Assembly (NCBI RefSeq): GCF_029537735.1
Contig: NZ_JARPUQ010000001.1
Location: forward strand, 680,965-744,964
Length of the DNA: 64,000 nt
From: Robiginitalea aestuariiviva
GTDB lineage: Bacteria; Bacteroidota; Bacteroidia; Flavobacteriales; Flavobacteriaceae
Reading direction: 5' to 3'
Below are positions 25,220 through 34,728 of this stretch, in pieces. Both the position numbers and the translations under genes were made by a program. Each line of letters opens with the position of its first letter. Positions within the stretch are counted from its first letter, which is position 1. The notes under the pieces were generated by a model. It made no database searches, was not told where the DNA came from, and worked only from the letters and a program-made list of their open reading frames with translations.

Positions 25220-26395
25220 ATGAAACGAACTGCAATTTTAATTTCCCTTTCCCTGTCCATCCTGCTGGCTTCCTGCGGGGGCCAGGGGGAGCAATCCCTG
25301 GATACCCTGCTGGCCAGCGGAAACCTGGACGCCATCAAGGCCCGGAAAAAAGAACTGGTAGCCCAGCAGAACAGCCTTTCCGAAACCATTGCCCAACTGG
25401 ATTCCGCAATTGAAGCCCGGGGGGAGAAATCCAATGTACCCCTGGTGAGTACGCATCAGGTGAGCCCGTCGGTCTTCCGGCACTTCCTGGACCTGCAGGG
25501 CGACGTACAGACCCGCCAGAACGTCCTGCTCTATCCGGAAATGCCCGGTACCCTGGAGCGGGTGCTGGTCAAGGAGGGGGACCGCGTACGCAAAGGACAG
25601 GTCCTGGCCCGCATTGACGATGGGGGCCTGAGCAGCCAGTTGGAGCAATTGCGCACCCAGGCAGCCCTGGCCAAGACCACTTTTGAGCGACAGCAAAGAC
25701 TCTGGGAGCAGCAAATCGGGTCCGAGATTCAGTACCTGCAGGCCAAAACCCAATACGAAGCCGGGGTAAGCGCCGTGCGCCAGGCAGAGGCCCAGCTGGC
25801 CAAGGCGAGCATCCGCGCCACCTTTAACGGCATAGTGGACGAAGTCCTGCTGGAAGAAGGCAGCACGGTAAACCCTGCAGCGGGCATGGCCGTTTTCCGC
25901 CTGGTTAACCTGTCGGACATGTACGTGGAGGTAGACGTTCCGGAACGCTTCCTCTCCAGCGTACAGGTAGGTAAGGATGTACAGATCTACCTCCCTGTAC
26001 TGGGCGACACCATCCGGACCCAAATTCGGCAAACCGGTAACTTCATCAACCCCGCCAACCGCTCTTTCCGTGCAGAAATCCCCGTACCCAACCCCGATGG
26101 GCGGGTTAAGCCCAACCTGACCGCCAAAGTTCGCATTAACGACTATACCAAAGAAGGTGCCCTGGTAATCCCCCCGTCGGTAATTTCTGAAAATGCCGAA
26201 GGGGAACAATATGTATACCTGGCCACCGGGGCCGCGGAAGGCGGCCTGGCAACCGCCGTGAAGCGGGTGGTGGAAACCGGCCTGGTTCAGGGGAACCAGG
26301 TGGAGGTTTTGAACGGGATCGACGCCGGCGAAGTGTTAATTATTGAAGGGGCACGTCGCGTGCGCGACGGGCAGCAAATCCAAATCCTGCAGTAG
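25220..26395 (+). CDS. RND efflux periplasmic adaptor (MFP/HlyD family), lipoprotein
   Basis: 391 residues from ATG 25220; an in-frame ATG at 25175 lacks a signal sequence. The lipobox is LASC with Cys19. A short predicted coiled coil (40-70) is followed by the barrel-sandwich hybrid lipoyl-like domain (about 95-215; LVKEGDRVRKGQVLARID), a beta-barrel and a membrane-proximal domain. It links the inner-membrane pump to TolC. It lies 2 bp before the RND gene. Confidence 0.93.
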   Translation: MKRTAILISLSLSILLASCGGQGEQSLDTLLASGNLDAIKARKKELVAQQNSLSETIAQLDSAIEARGEKSNVPLVSTHQVSPSVFRHFLDLQGDVQTRQNVLLYPEMPGTLERVLVKEGDRVRKGQVLARIDDGGLSSQLEQLRTQAALAKTTFERQQRLWEQQIGSEIQYLQAKTQYEAGVSAVRQAEAQLAKASIRATFNGIVDEVLLEEGSTVNPAAGMAVFRLVNLSDMYVEVDVPERFLSSVQVGKDVQIYLPVLGDTIRTQIRQTGNFINPANRSFRAEIPVPNPDGRVKPNLTAKVRINDYTKEGALVIPPSVISENAEGEQYVYLATGAAEGGLATAVKRVVETGLVQGNQVEVLNGIDAGEVLIIEGARRVRDGQQIQILQ

Positions 26396-26397
26396 GT

Positions 26398-29300
26398 ATG
26401 AGCAAGCAGCAACGCAACGCGAGCAAGGAATTCCGGCCCTCTTCCTGGGCCATTGACAACCCTTCGGTAATCTATGTGATGATAGCCATCTTCTTTGTGG
26501 TGGGGATCAGCTCGTACTTCGGGATGCCCAGGGAAGATTTTCCCGAGGTTCAGGAAACCAAGATCTATGTAAGTACCCCATACCCCGGAAACACCGCCGA
26601 GGACATCGAGCGCCTGATCACGGACCCCCTGGAGGACCGACTGAAAAACGTGAGTAACATCGTTGACCTGACCTCGACTTCCCAGGAAGACTATTCCATG
26701 ATTGTAGTGGAGTTTGACGAGAACATTAGCGTGCAGGATGCCAAGCTGAAGGTGCAGGACGAGGTGGATGCCGAAAAAGCCAGCGAGGACTGGCCCATCT
26801 TCAATGGGGCCAAGGTAGAGCCCAATGTCTTTGACCTGGTACTCTCCGAGTCCTTCCCTATCATGAATGTGAACCTGACCGGGGATTATCCGGTGGACCA
26901 GCTTAAGGCTTTTGGCGAAATGCTGGAAGACGAGATTGAAGACCTGGACGAAATTAAGGAGGTGGACATCCGGGGGGCGCAGGACAAGGAGGTGGAAGTA
27001 GCCGTGGACATCTACAAAATGATGGCCGCCAAGGTGAACTTCGACGACGTGCTGGGGGCCATTGCCAACGGCAACATGACCATGTCTGCCGGGAACCTGA
27101 AATCCGGGGGGCAGCGGCGCACCGTGCGTATCCTGGGCGAAATCGAAAACCCGGCCCAGCTGGACGATTTTGTGGTGAAGTCGGAAAATGGGAATGCCGT
27201 TTACCTGAAAGACATCGCCCAGGTGCACTTCCGCGAAGAGGACAAAACCACCTTCGCCCGAGAAAAAGGGGAGAGCGTGGTGATGCTGGACATCAAGAAA
27301 CGCTCCGGAAAAAACGCCATAACTGCGGCCGACAAGATCCGGGAGATCGTTGCAAATGCCAAGGACACTTATCTGCCGCCGGACCTGAACGTAACTATTG
27401 CGAATGACTCTTCCAGCCGGACCCTGAACCAGGTAGACGACCTGGTGAACAACATCATCTTCGGGATCCTGCTGGTGGTTACCGTACTCATGTTTTTCCT
27501 CGGGTTCCGCAATGCCCTGTTTGTGGGCTTTGCGATCCCCATGTCCATGTTTATGTCCTTTATGATCCTCTCGGCCCTGGGGTATACCCTGAACACCATG
27601 ATCCTCTTTGGCCTGGTGATGGGCCTGGGGATGCTGGTAGACAACGGGGTGGTGGTGGTAGAAAACGTGTACCGCCTGATGGATGAGGAAGGTATGTCTC
27701 GCATTGAAGCCGCCAAAAAAGGGATAGGCGAAATTGCTATCCCTATTATCATTTCCACAGCCACCACCGTGGCCGCCTTTGTGCCCCTGGGGATGTGGCC
27801 GGGCATTATGGGGGATTTTATGAAGTTCTTCCCCATTACCCTTTCCGTGGTCCTGGGCTCGTCCCTCTTTGTCGCCATCTTTATGAACTCCATGCTGGTA
27901 TCCAGCTTTATGGAAACCGGGCAGAAGGAACTCAGCCGCAAACAGCTGGTGCGGGTAACCCTGATCCTGGTGCCCCTTGGCATGCTGATCTTTGTGCTTG
28001 CAGGCCCCATCCGCGGGCTGGGCAGCCTTTTGGTGGTAACCGCCGGTATGTTCTGGCTGTACAAATACGCCATCAAGAAATCCGCCAACCGCTTCCAGGA
28101 TAAAACCCTGAAGAAGCTGGAGAATTTTTACGAAAACCAGCTCCAAAGGGCCCTGCGCGGAAAAAATGTTTACTGGTATTCCGGAGCCATGTTCCTGCTG
28201 TTGCTGCTGGCCTTTATCGGCTTTGGCCTTTCCCTTGGCAGCCAGCGCACCAAGGTGGAATTCTTCCCGGACAATACCCCTAACGAGATTTACGTCTATA
28301 TCGAATACCCGCAGGGGACCGCTATTGAAAAGACCAACGCCCTTACCAAGGAAATCGAGAAGCGGGTTTACGCCATTACAGACGGGGATGAATACATGAA
28401 AGGCGAGGTAAACCTGCTGGTGGAGTCCACGGTTTCACAGGTGGGCCGCGGGGCCGAAAACCCTTTTACGGATGGGGGCTCTGCCGCCGAAATGCCCAAC
28501 CGCGGGAAGATCACCCTCTCCATGCGGGAGTTCAAATACCGCAACGGTAAGGATACGGAGGTGCTTCGCGGAAAAATCTCCGAAGCCCTGGCCGGGATTT
28601 ACCCCGGGGTGGAAATCTCCGTCGAAAAAGATCCGGTAGGCCCGCCGGCCGGATACCCCATCAATATAGAACTGGAAGGGCAGAATTACGACACCCTGAT
28701 CCAGGTAGCCGAGCGGATGCGCACCTTTATCAATGCCCAGGGGATTGAGGGCATTGAGGAACTCAAAATAGATGTCAATAAAAGCAAGCCCTCCATGGAG
28801 GTGGTGGTAGACCGGGAGAAAGCCGGAGAACTGGGTGTTTCCGTGGGGCAGGTAGGTATGCAGCTGCGCCGCTCCCTCTTCGGGGACAAGGCCGGCATCT
28901 ATAAAGAGGACGGGGAAGACTACGACATCAACGTCCGGTTTAACGAAGACCTGCGCTATAATACCAGCGCCCTGTTTAACCAGAATATTATCTTCCGGGA
29001 TCCCTCCAACGGGCAGATCAAGGAAATCCCGGTTTCGGCCGTGGCCCGGCAACGCAACACCTCCGGCTTTAGCGCGGTGAAACACCAGGACGCCAAACGG
29101 GTGGTGACCGTGTACTCCGGGCTAAAGCCCGGCTTTACCGACGCGGGGGCCATTGTGGCCGAGATCCAGGATGCCATGAAGGATTTTTATGGGATGCCTG
29201 CCGGGGTAAAGGTGGACTACACCGGGCAGATCGAGGAGCAGAACAAGCAGATGCAGTTCCTGGTGGGCGCCTTCTTCAGCGGCCTGGGACTGATCATGTT

Positions 29301-29904
29301 ACTGCTGGTCTTCCAGTTTGGAGGCATCTCCAAACCCACCATTATCATGACGGCGATCTTCCTGAGTTTTATCGGGGTCTTTGGCGGGCTGATTATCACC
29401 GGCTGGTCCTTTGTGATTATGATGACCATGATGGGGATTATTTCCCTGGCAGGGATTGTGGTGAACAACGGGGTGGTGCTGCTGGATTACACCCAGATCC
29501 TGATAGACCGCCGCAAGGTGGCCCTGGGCCTTGGCGACCGCGACCTGCTGCCACTCCCTGAAGTAACCGAAGCCATTGTAAAAGGCGGGCGGGCCAGGCT
29601 GCGGCCGGTACTGCTCACCGCCATTACCACGGTCTTGGGGCTGATCCCGCTGGCCATAGGCCTGAACATCGATTTCTTTGGCCTCTTTGCCCGCTTTAAC
29701 CCGGATATTTACATGGGGGGGGATAACGTGGTCTTCTGGGGGCCACTGGCCTGGACGGTAATTTTCGGGCTGATTGTGGCCACCTTCCTGACCCTGATCA
29801 TCGTGCCGGTACTCTTTAACATTACCTACCGCATTAAGCTGGGGCTGCGCAAGCGCCGGGGGCAAACGGCAGGAGAGGAACGGAGCCTTGGGCAGGCCGC
29901 CTGA
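26398..29904 (+). CDS. RND family efflux permease (AcrB/MdtC/CzcA-like)
   Basis: 1168 residues, about 130 longer than typical AcrB. It has twelve membrane helices in two repeats with large periplasmic loops. Recognisable blocks are GMPREDFPEVQETKIYVSTPYPG at the N-terminus, GLVMGLGMLVDNGVVVVENVYR with the proton-relay region, and GIVVNNGVVLLDYTQ in the second half. Extra length includes a segment near 510-570 between TM6 and the second half. It exports hydrophobic compounds using the proton gradient. The substrate is unknown; the TetR repressor may respond to it. Confidence 0.94.
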   Translation: MSKQQRNASKEFRPSSWAIDNPSVIYVMIAIFFVVGISSYFGMPREDFPEVQETKIYVSTPYPGNTAEDIERLITDPLEDRLKNVSNIVDLTSTSQEDYSMIVVEFDENISVQDAKLKVQDEVDAEKASEDWPIFNGAKVEPNVFDLVLSESFPIMNVNLTGDYPVDQLKAFGEMLEDEIEDLDEIKEVDIRGAQDKEVEVAVDIYKMMAAKVNFDDVLGAIANGNMTMSAGNLKSGGQRRTVRILGEIENPAQLDDFVVKSENGNAVYLKDIAQVHFREEDKTTFAREKGESVVMLDIKKRSGKNAITAADKIREIVANAKDTYLPPDLNVTIANDSSSRTLNQVDDLVNNIIFGILLVVTVLMFFLGFRNALFVGFAIPMSMFMSFMILSALGYTLNTMILFGLVMGLGMLVDNGVVVVENVYRLMDEEGMSRIEAAKKGIGEIAIPIIISTATTVAAFVPLGMWPGIMGDFMKFFPITLSVVLGSSLFVAIFMNSMLVSSFMETGQKELSRKQLVRVTLILVPLGMLIFVLAGPIRGLGSLLVVTAGMFWLYKYAIKKSANRFQDKTLKKLENFYENQLQRALRGKNVYWYSGAMFLLLLLAFIGFGLSLGSQRTKVEFFPDNTPNEIYVYIEYPQGTAIEKTNALTKEIEKRVYAITDGDEYMKGEVNLLVESTVSQVGRGAENPFTDGGSAAEMPNRGKITLSMREFKYRNGKDTEVLRGKISEALAGIYPGVEISVEKDPVGPPAGYPINIELEGQNYDTLIQVAERMRTFINAQGIEGIEELKIDVNKSKPSMEVVVDREKAGELGVSVGQVGMQLRRSLFGDKAGIYKEDGEDYDINVRFNEDLRYNTSALFNQNIIFRDPSNGQIKEIPVSAVARQRNTSGFSAVKHQDAKRVVTVYSGLKPGFTDAGAIVAEIQDAMKDFYGMPAGVKVDYTGQIEEQNKQMQFLVGAFFSGLGLIMLLLVFQFGGISKPTIIMTAIFLSFIGVFGGLIITGWSFVIMMTMMGIISLAGIVVNNGVVLLDYTQILIDRRKVALGLGDRDLLPLPEVTEAIVKGGRARLRPVLLTAITTVLGLIPLAIGLNIDFFGLFARFNPDIYMGGDNVVFWGPLAWTVIFGLIVATFLTLIIVPVLFNITYRIKLGLRKRRGQTAGEERSLGQAA

Positions 29905-29954
29905 GGCACAAGTCCGTTACCGGATATCATAGCGGCGGGAAGTTTAGAAAACCC

Positions 29955-29986
29955 TTGTAAGCTTCCCGCTTTCTAATGTACCTTTG
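29955..29986 (+). promoter_or_regulatory. Promoter of aspS
   Basis: TTG at 29955-29957, 21 bp, then TACCTTTG at 29979-29986: a near-ideal bacteroidete promoter. The aspS ATG lies 21 bp downstream. Confidence 0.8.
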
Positions 29987-30007
29987 CAGGCATAAAACGC
30001 TAACAGC

Positions 30008-31765
30008 ATGTACCGATCGCATACCTGTGGGGAATTGAACGAATCGCATATCGGCCAGCAGGTCCGCCTGGCGGGCTGGGTCCAGAAAGTGCGGGACAAA
30101 GGATTTGTGGTATGGATCGATTTGCGCGACCGCTACGGGATTACCCAGCTGGTATTTGACCAGGAGCGCAGCGCCCAAGGCCTGCTAGAACAGGCCCGCA
30201 ACGCCGGGCGAGAATTTGTGCTGCAGGTAGAAGGGGAAGTGATTGAACGGGCTTCGAAGAACCCCAAAATGCCCACCGGCGCCATTGAGGTACTGGTACG
30301 GGAATTCCGGGTCCTGAACCCTGCCCAGACTCCGCCTTTCACCATAGAGGACGATACAGACGGAGGGGAAGAACTCCGCATGAAATACCGCTACCTGGAC
30401 ATTCGCCGCAACCCGGTAAAAGAGAAGCTTATTTTCCGTTCCCGCGTGGCCATGGAGGTGCGCAATTACCTGTCCGGACAGGGTTTTATTGAAGTGGAAA
30501 CCCCTTACCTGATCAAATCCACCCCGGAAGGCGCCCGGGATTTTGTGGTCCCCAGCCGTTTGCACGAAGGGCAATTCTACGCCCTGCCCCAATCCCCCCA
30601 GACCTTTAAGCAGTTGCTCATGGTTGGGGGCATGGACAAATACTTCCAGATCGTAAAATGCTTCCGGGACGAGGACCTTCGGGCAGACCGGCAGCCGGAA
30701 TTCACCCAGATCGATTGCGAGATGGCCTTTGTGGAACAGGAAGACATCCTCTCCACCTTTGAAGGCCTGACCCGCCACCTGATCCAGGCCATCCACGGGG
30801 TAGACACCGGAAATTTTCCCCGCATGACTTACGACGATGCCATTCGCCGCTATGGGTCGGACAAGCCGGATATCCGTTTCGGAATGGAATTCGGGGAGCT
30901 CAATGCCGTGGCCCAGCACCGGGATTTTAACGTCTTCAACCAGGCCGAACTGGTGGTGGCGATTGCCGTTCCGGGTGCTGCAGCCTACACCCGTAAAGAG
31001 ATCGATGCCCTGGTAGAGTGGGTGAAACGCCCCCAGGTGGGCGCCATGGGCATGGTATATGTAAAGTGCCTGGAAGACGGCAGCTACAAGTCTTCCGTAG
31101 ACAAATTCTACACCCAGGAAGACCTGCAGCAATGGGCCGAAGCCACAGGTGCGCAACCGGGCGACCTTATCTGCGTCCTTTCCGGGGATGCGGGCCCCAC
31201 CCGCACGCGCCTGAGTATGCTGCGTATGGAGATGGCCCACCGCCTGGGCCTGCGGAACCCGAAAGAATTCGCACCCCTATGGGTAGTGGATTTCCCCTTA
31301 CTGGAATTCGACGAAGAAAGCGGCCGCTACCACGCCATGCACCACCCCTTTACGGCCCCCAAACCCGGGCAATTGCACCTGCTGGATACCGACCCGGCAG
31401 CCGTGCGCGCCAACGCCTACGACCTGGTTTTGAACGGGAATGAAATCGGCGGGGGATCCATCCGGATCCACGACAAGGAAACCCAGGCCGTAATGTTCAA
31501 ACACCTGGGCTTCACGGCAGAACAGGCGCGGGCCCAATTTGGCTTCCTGATGGACGCCTTCCAGTTTGGCGCCCCGCCCCACGGGGGGATTGCCTTTGGC
31601 CTGGACCGGCTGGTGGCTATCCTGGGCGGGCAGGAATCCATCCGGGATTACATCGCCTTCCCGAAAAACAACAGCGGCAGGGATGTGATGATAGATGCCC
31701 CTTCGCCCATAGACGGGGAACAACTGGAGGAGCTCCATTTGGAGATCCGCCCCGGGCAGGCGTAA
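30008..31765 (+). CDS. aspS: Aspartyl-tRNA synthetase
   Basis: 585 residues, the normal length of the bacterial type with a GAD insertion. The N-terminal OB fold binds the anticodon (about 1-105). The class II catalytic core has motif 2 [18 protein letters not shown] and motif 3 [12 protein letters not shown] near residue 535. It charges tRNA-Asp with aspartate in the cytoplasm. Whether it is discriminating or also charges tRNA-Asn cannot be decided here. It has its own strong promoter. Confidence 0.97.
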   Translation: MYRSHTCGELNESHIGQQVRLAGWVQKVRDKGFVVWIDLRDRYGITQLVFDQERSAQGLLEQARNAGREFVLQVEGEVIERASKNPKMPTGAIEVLVREFRVLNPAQTPPFTIEDDTDGGEELRMKYRYLDIRRNPVKEKLIFRSRVAMEVRNYLSGQGFIEVETPYLIKSTPEGARDFVVPSRLHEGQFYALPQSPQTFKQLLMVGGMDKYFQIVKCFRDEDLRADRQPEFTQIDCEMAFVEQEDILSTFEGLTRHLIQAIHGVDTGNFPRMTYDDAIRRYGSDKPDIRFGMEFGELNAVAQHRDFNVFNQAELVVAIAVPGAAAYTRKEIDALVEWVKRPQVGAMGMVYVKCLEDGSYKSSVDKFYTQEDLQQWAEATGAQPGDLICVLSGDAGPTRTRLSMLRMEMAHRLGLRNPKEFAPLWVVDFPLLEFDEESGRYHAMHHPFTAPKPGQLHLLDTDPAAVRANAYDLVLNGNEIGGGSIRIHDKETQAVMFKHLGFTAEQARAQFGFLMDAFQFGAPPHGGIAFGLDRLVAILGGQESIRDYIAFPKNNSGRDVMIDAPSPIDGEQLEELHLEIRPGQA

Positions 31766-31819
31766 CAGCCCCCCTGCAGGCCGGGCAATTTTTGTATTTT
31801 TAAGCGAATCCGAGCCAAA

Positions 31820-33604
31820 ATGGGAAACCAACCCAACAACCTGCTTACCCGGTTCCTGAAATGGCGGTATAAGCACATTTCCCACAAGACCTTCACCCAC
31901 CTGGTGAGTGTGGCCCTGGGTTTTTTGGCGGGCCTGGTTTCGGTTACCCTGAAGAACAGCACCTACCTGATTGAGTCTACCCTGGAACACGGGGTGCTCT
32001 TCCTGAGCACAGAGCTGTATTTCATCCTGCCCATTGTAGGCCTTACCCTGGTATTCCTCTATGTAAAATACATCCATAAGGAACGGCTGGAACACGCCGT
32101 GTCTTCCATTCTGTACGCCCTTTCCCGGAAAAAAGGCATTATCACCGCCAAGAAAATCCTCACCCCGCTGATCACGGCCCCTTTAACGGTAGGTTTCGGG
32201 GGATCCGTAGGATTGCTGGGGCCTGCAGTCGCTTCGGGGGCCGCCCTGAGTTCCAACGTCTCCCGCCTGCTGCACATCAGTTCCAAAGAACGCTCCCTGC
32301 TCATAGCCTGCGCCTCGGCCGGCGCGATTGCCTCGGTCTTCCAGGCCCCCATTGCCGCCATCATCTTTGCGGTGGAAGTCTTTAGCCTGGACCTCACCAT
32401 GATTTCCATGCTGCCGCTCTTGCTGGCTTCCATTTCCGGGGTGCTTACCTCCTATTTTTTCCTGGGGGATGAATCCCTGTTCACCTTCGACCTGCAGGAC
32501 AGCTTTGAGGTGCGGGACAGCTTCTATTACATCCTGCTGGGTATGGGTACGGCCATGGCCTCCATATATTTCTCCAAGATCTACTTCACCATCATGCGGT
32601 GGTTTAAACCCCTGCGCAGCCCCAAATACAGGCTGCTGGTAGGTGGGCTGGCCATCGGGGTGATGCTCTATTTTATCCCCCCGCTCTACGGGGAAGGCTT
32701 TGGATTTATCAACAACCTGCTGGACGGCAACCACCTGAAAGCCCTGGGGGTGACCCCTTTTGACGCCTATACCGGCAATATATGGGTGGTGATCGGGTTG
32801 CTCTTCGGGATTACCCTCTTTAAAGCAGTGGCCATGACCACCACTTTTGCGGCCGGGGGTGCCGGGGGGATATTTATCCCCACCATGGTGATGGGCAGCG
32901 CCCTGGGGAATGTGATGGCCAAGGTCCTCAACAACCTGGGGCTGGGCATTTCGGTGAGCGAATCCAACTTTACTCTGGTGGGGATGGCCGGGCTTATTGC
33001 CGGAGTGATACATGCCCCCCTCACAGCCATCTTCCTGATTGCGGAAATTACGGGCGGTTACGACCTGTTTGTACCCCTGATGATCACGGCGGCCATGTCC
33101 TACCTCATTACCCGCAGCACCATGGAGCACACCATCTATACCAAGGAACTGGCCCGTATCGGGGCCCTGCTTACCCACAACAAAGACCAGACGGTGCTCA
33201 CCCTTATGGAATTAGACGAAGTAATCGAAACCGAATTCAAAACCGTGCACAAGGATATGACCCTGGGCCAGATGCTGCACCAGTCCGTGGCCAAATCGCC
33301 CCGGAATATCTTTCCCGTGGTAGACGGGGAAGGAAAGCTGCAGGGTATTGTGCTGTTGGACGACATCCGCGAGTTTATGTTCGACACGGAACTCTACGAC
33401 AAACTGCAGGTCTCCACCTTTATGCAAAACCCCCCGGAACAGATTTTCTACGAACAGGATAATATGAAAAAGGTAATGCGGAAATTCCAGGACAGCGGTG
33501 CCTGGAACCTGCCAGTGATCCGGGAAGGGAAATACATCGGCTTTGTTTCCAAATCCAAGCTCCTAACCGCCTACCGCAGGAAGTTGATTACCTTTACCCC
33601 CTGA
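31820..33604 (+). CDS. ClC-type chloride channel/transporter with CBS pair, gating Glu replaced
   Basis: 594 residues: a ClC membrane domain with about eighteen helical segments (30-435) and two C-terminal CBS domains (about 455-590). The helix-F segment reads GGSVGLLGPAV, where most ClC proteins have GLEGP or GREGP. The gating glutamate is therefore Leu133 (codon CTG at 32216). In known ClC proteins loss of this Glu uncouples proton exchange and leaves passive anion flow, so this one may be a channel or act on another anion (inference). CBS domains often bind adenine nucleotides. A small membrane gene follows 2 bp after the stop. Confidence 0.92.
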   Translation: MGNQPNNLLTRFLKWRYKHISHKTFTHLVSVALGFLAGLVSVTLKNSTYLIESTLEHGVLFLSTELYFILPIVGLTLVFLYVKYIHKERLEHAVSSILYALSRKKGIITAKKILTPLITAPLTVGFGGSVGLLGPAVASGAALSSNVSRLLHISSKERSLLIACASAGAIASVFQAPIAAIIFAVEVFSLDLTMISMLPLLLASISGVLTSYFFLGDESLFTFDLQDSFEVRDSFYYILLGMGTAMASIYFSKIYFTIMRWFKPLRSPKYRLLVGGLAIGVMLYFIPPLYGEGFGFINNLLDGNHLKALGVTPFDAYTGNIWVVIGLLFGITLFKAVAMTTTFAAGGAGGIFIPTMVMGSALGNVMAKVLNNLGLGISVSESNFTLVGMAGLIAGVIHAPLTAIFLIAEITGGYDLFVPLMITAAMSYLITRSTMEHTIYTKELARIGALLTHNKDQTVLTLMELDEVIETEFKTVHKDMTLGQMLHQSVAKSPRNIFPVVDGEGKLQGIVLLDDIREFMFDTELYDKLQVSTFMQNPPEQIFYEQDNMKKVMRKFQDSGAWNLPVIREGKYIGFVSKSKLLTAYRRKLITFTP

Positions 33605-33606
33605 AG

Positions 33607-33870
33607 ATGAAAAAGCCATCCCGCTATATCGTAGCCGCCATAGTCCTGGCCTCCCTGGGAGCCATCGCCTATGGATTTTCCCTGATGGACACGCGGGAGA
33701 CCCTGGCTAACCAATATATCGGTTTTGGGGTAGTTGGGCTGTTTTTACTGGCCATGCCGCTGTTTCTGATTACCGAAAGCCGGGGCAAGCAGTTAAAGGA
33801 TTATATGCTTACGGATGAGAACATTCGAAAAATGCGGGAGCGAAAGGAAAATACCCCTGAAAATCAATAA
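33607..33870 (+). CDS. Small two-helix membrane protein of unknown function
   Basis: 87 residues with two hydrophobic helices (about 8-26 and 36-56) and a charged C-terminal tail. I do not recognise a family. It begins 2 bp after the ClC gene stop and is probably co-transcribed, so an accessory role for the channel is possible but unsupported. Confidence 0.7.
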   Translation: MKKPSRYIVAAIVLASLGAIAYGFSLMDTRETLANQYIGFGVVGLFLLAMPLFLITESRGKQLKDYMLTDENIRKMRERKENTPENQ

Positions 33871-33890
33871 TTTCTGAAATTTATTTCTGC

Positions 33891-33926
33891 TTTTCAAAGG
33901 ACGATTCCATTTTTGCCCTAACTTCG
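33891..33926 (+). promoter_or_regulatory. Possible promoter of the cold-shock gene
   Basis: TTTTC (33891-33895), 23 bp, then TAACTTCG (33919-33926), two bases off TAnnTTTG in strength-determining positions. It lies 28 bp upstream of the ATG; an AT-rich leader follows. Confidence 0.35.
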
Positions 33927-33953
33927 CAGCATAATTGCTTATTTATTTTTTTA

Positions 33954-34148
33954 ATGACTGGTACTGTTAAATTTTTCAACGAATCCAAAGGTTACGGCTT
34001 CATCACTAACGACGCCACCGGAAAGGACACCTTTGTACACGCAACCGCCCTGGGTGGTCTGCAACTGAACCAAGGAGACAAAGTAGAATACGAAGAGACC
34101 GAAGGTCGCAAAGGCATGGTTGCCGCCAACGTGCAGGTAATCGGATAA
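33954..34148 (+). CDS. Cold-shock domain protein (CspA family)
   Basis: 64 residues, one cold-shock domain with both RNA-binding motifs in CspA style: GTVKFFNESKGYGFIT (RNP1 KGYGFI) and DTFVHATAL (RNP2-like). It binds single-stranded RNA or DNA and melts RNA structure. It is monocistronic and closed by a strong terminator 25 bp downstream. Confidence 0.97.
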   Translation: MTGTVKFFNESKGYGFITNDATGKDTFVHATALGGLQLNQGDKVEYEETEGRKGMVAANVQVIG

Positions 34149-34172
34149 CGATATTTTATTTTGAGCGTTTGA

Positions 34173-34204
34173 AACGCCGCCCCTCCCGGGCGGCGTTTTT
34201 TTTA
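34173..34204. terminator. Terminator after the cold-shock gene
   Basis: AACGCCGCCC (34173-34182) pairs with GGGCGGCGTT (34188-34197) around 5 nt and is followed by a run of T to 34203. The run overlaps the tadA stop on the other strand. Confidence 0.9.
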
Positions 34205-34651
34205 GTTGAGGTTTCGCTTTTCAATAAAAAAGCGCTTAAGTAAATCGGAGGCCTCAGGCTCCATTACCCCGCCCGAAATCTGGGTTTTGGGGTGGAGCTT
34301 TCCGCCAAAGGCGGTAAAGCCGCGCTGGGGATCGTATGCCCCGAAGACCACCCGGGCCACCTGGCTCCAGTACAGGGCCCCGGCACACATCTGGCAGGGC
34401 TCCAGGGTTACATAAAGGGTGCACTGGGAAAGGTATTTGCCTCCCAGGAAATTGGAGGCGGCGGTAATGGCCTGCATCTCTGCGTGGGCAGTCACGTCCC
34501 GGAGTTGTTCAGTGAGGTTGTGGGCCCGGGCTATGATCCGGTCCTGCACAGCCACCACGGCCCCCACGGGTACTTCCCCTTTTTCGAAGGCCAATTCGGC
34601 TTCCTGCAGGGCCTTCTGCATAAAAAAGCGATCGTCCAGTACAAATTCCAT
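34202..34651 (-). CDS. tadA: tRNA-specific adenosine deaminase
   Basis: 149 residues from the ATG at 34651; the frame continues 18 codons upstream, but MEFVLDDRFFMQKAL is the family start. The zinc-binding deaminase motifs are HAE (His56, Glu58) and PCQMC (Cys86, Cys89). TadA converts A34 of tRNA-Arg(ACG) to inosine and is usually essential. It is monocistronic and divergent from dxs. Confidence 0.94.
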   Translation of the reverse strand: MEFVLDDRFFMQKALQEAELAFEKGEVPVGAVVAVQDRIIARAHNLTEQLRDVTAHAEMQAITAASNFLGGKYLSQCTLYVTLEPCQMCAGALYWSQVARVVFGAYDPQRGFTAFGGKLHPKTQISGGVMEPEASDLLKRFFIEKRNLN

Positions 34652-34728
34652 GGGGTTAAAAATACAACATCCGGCATATACCAGAGCCGTCCCGGCATCG
34701 GCCAATTTACACTACCTTTACCGGGCCT

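Noticed and set aside
26287-28146. Open frame of 619 codons on the minus strand
   Set aside because: Lies fully opposite the adaptor and RND permease genes; translation is His/Gly/Gln-rich without any domain. Such long antisense frames follow from G+C-rich third codon positions.
32183-33178. Open frame of 331 codons on the minus strand
   Set aside because: Antisense of the ClC gene; low-complexity His/Gly-rich product.
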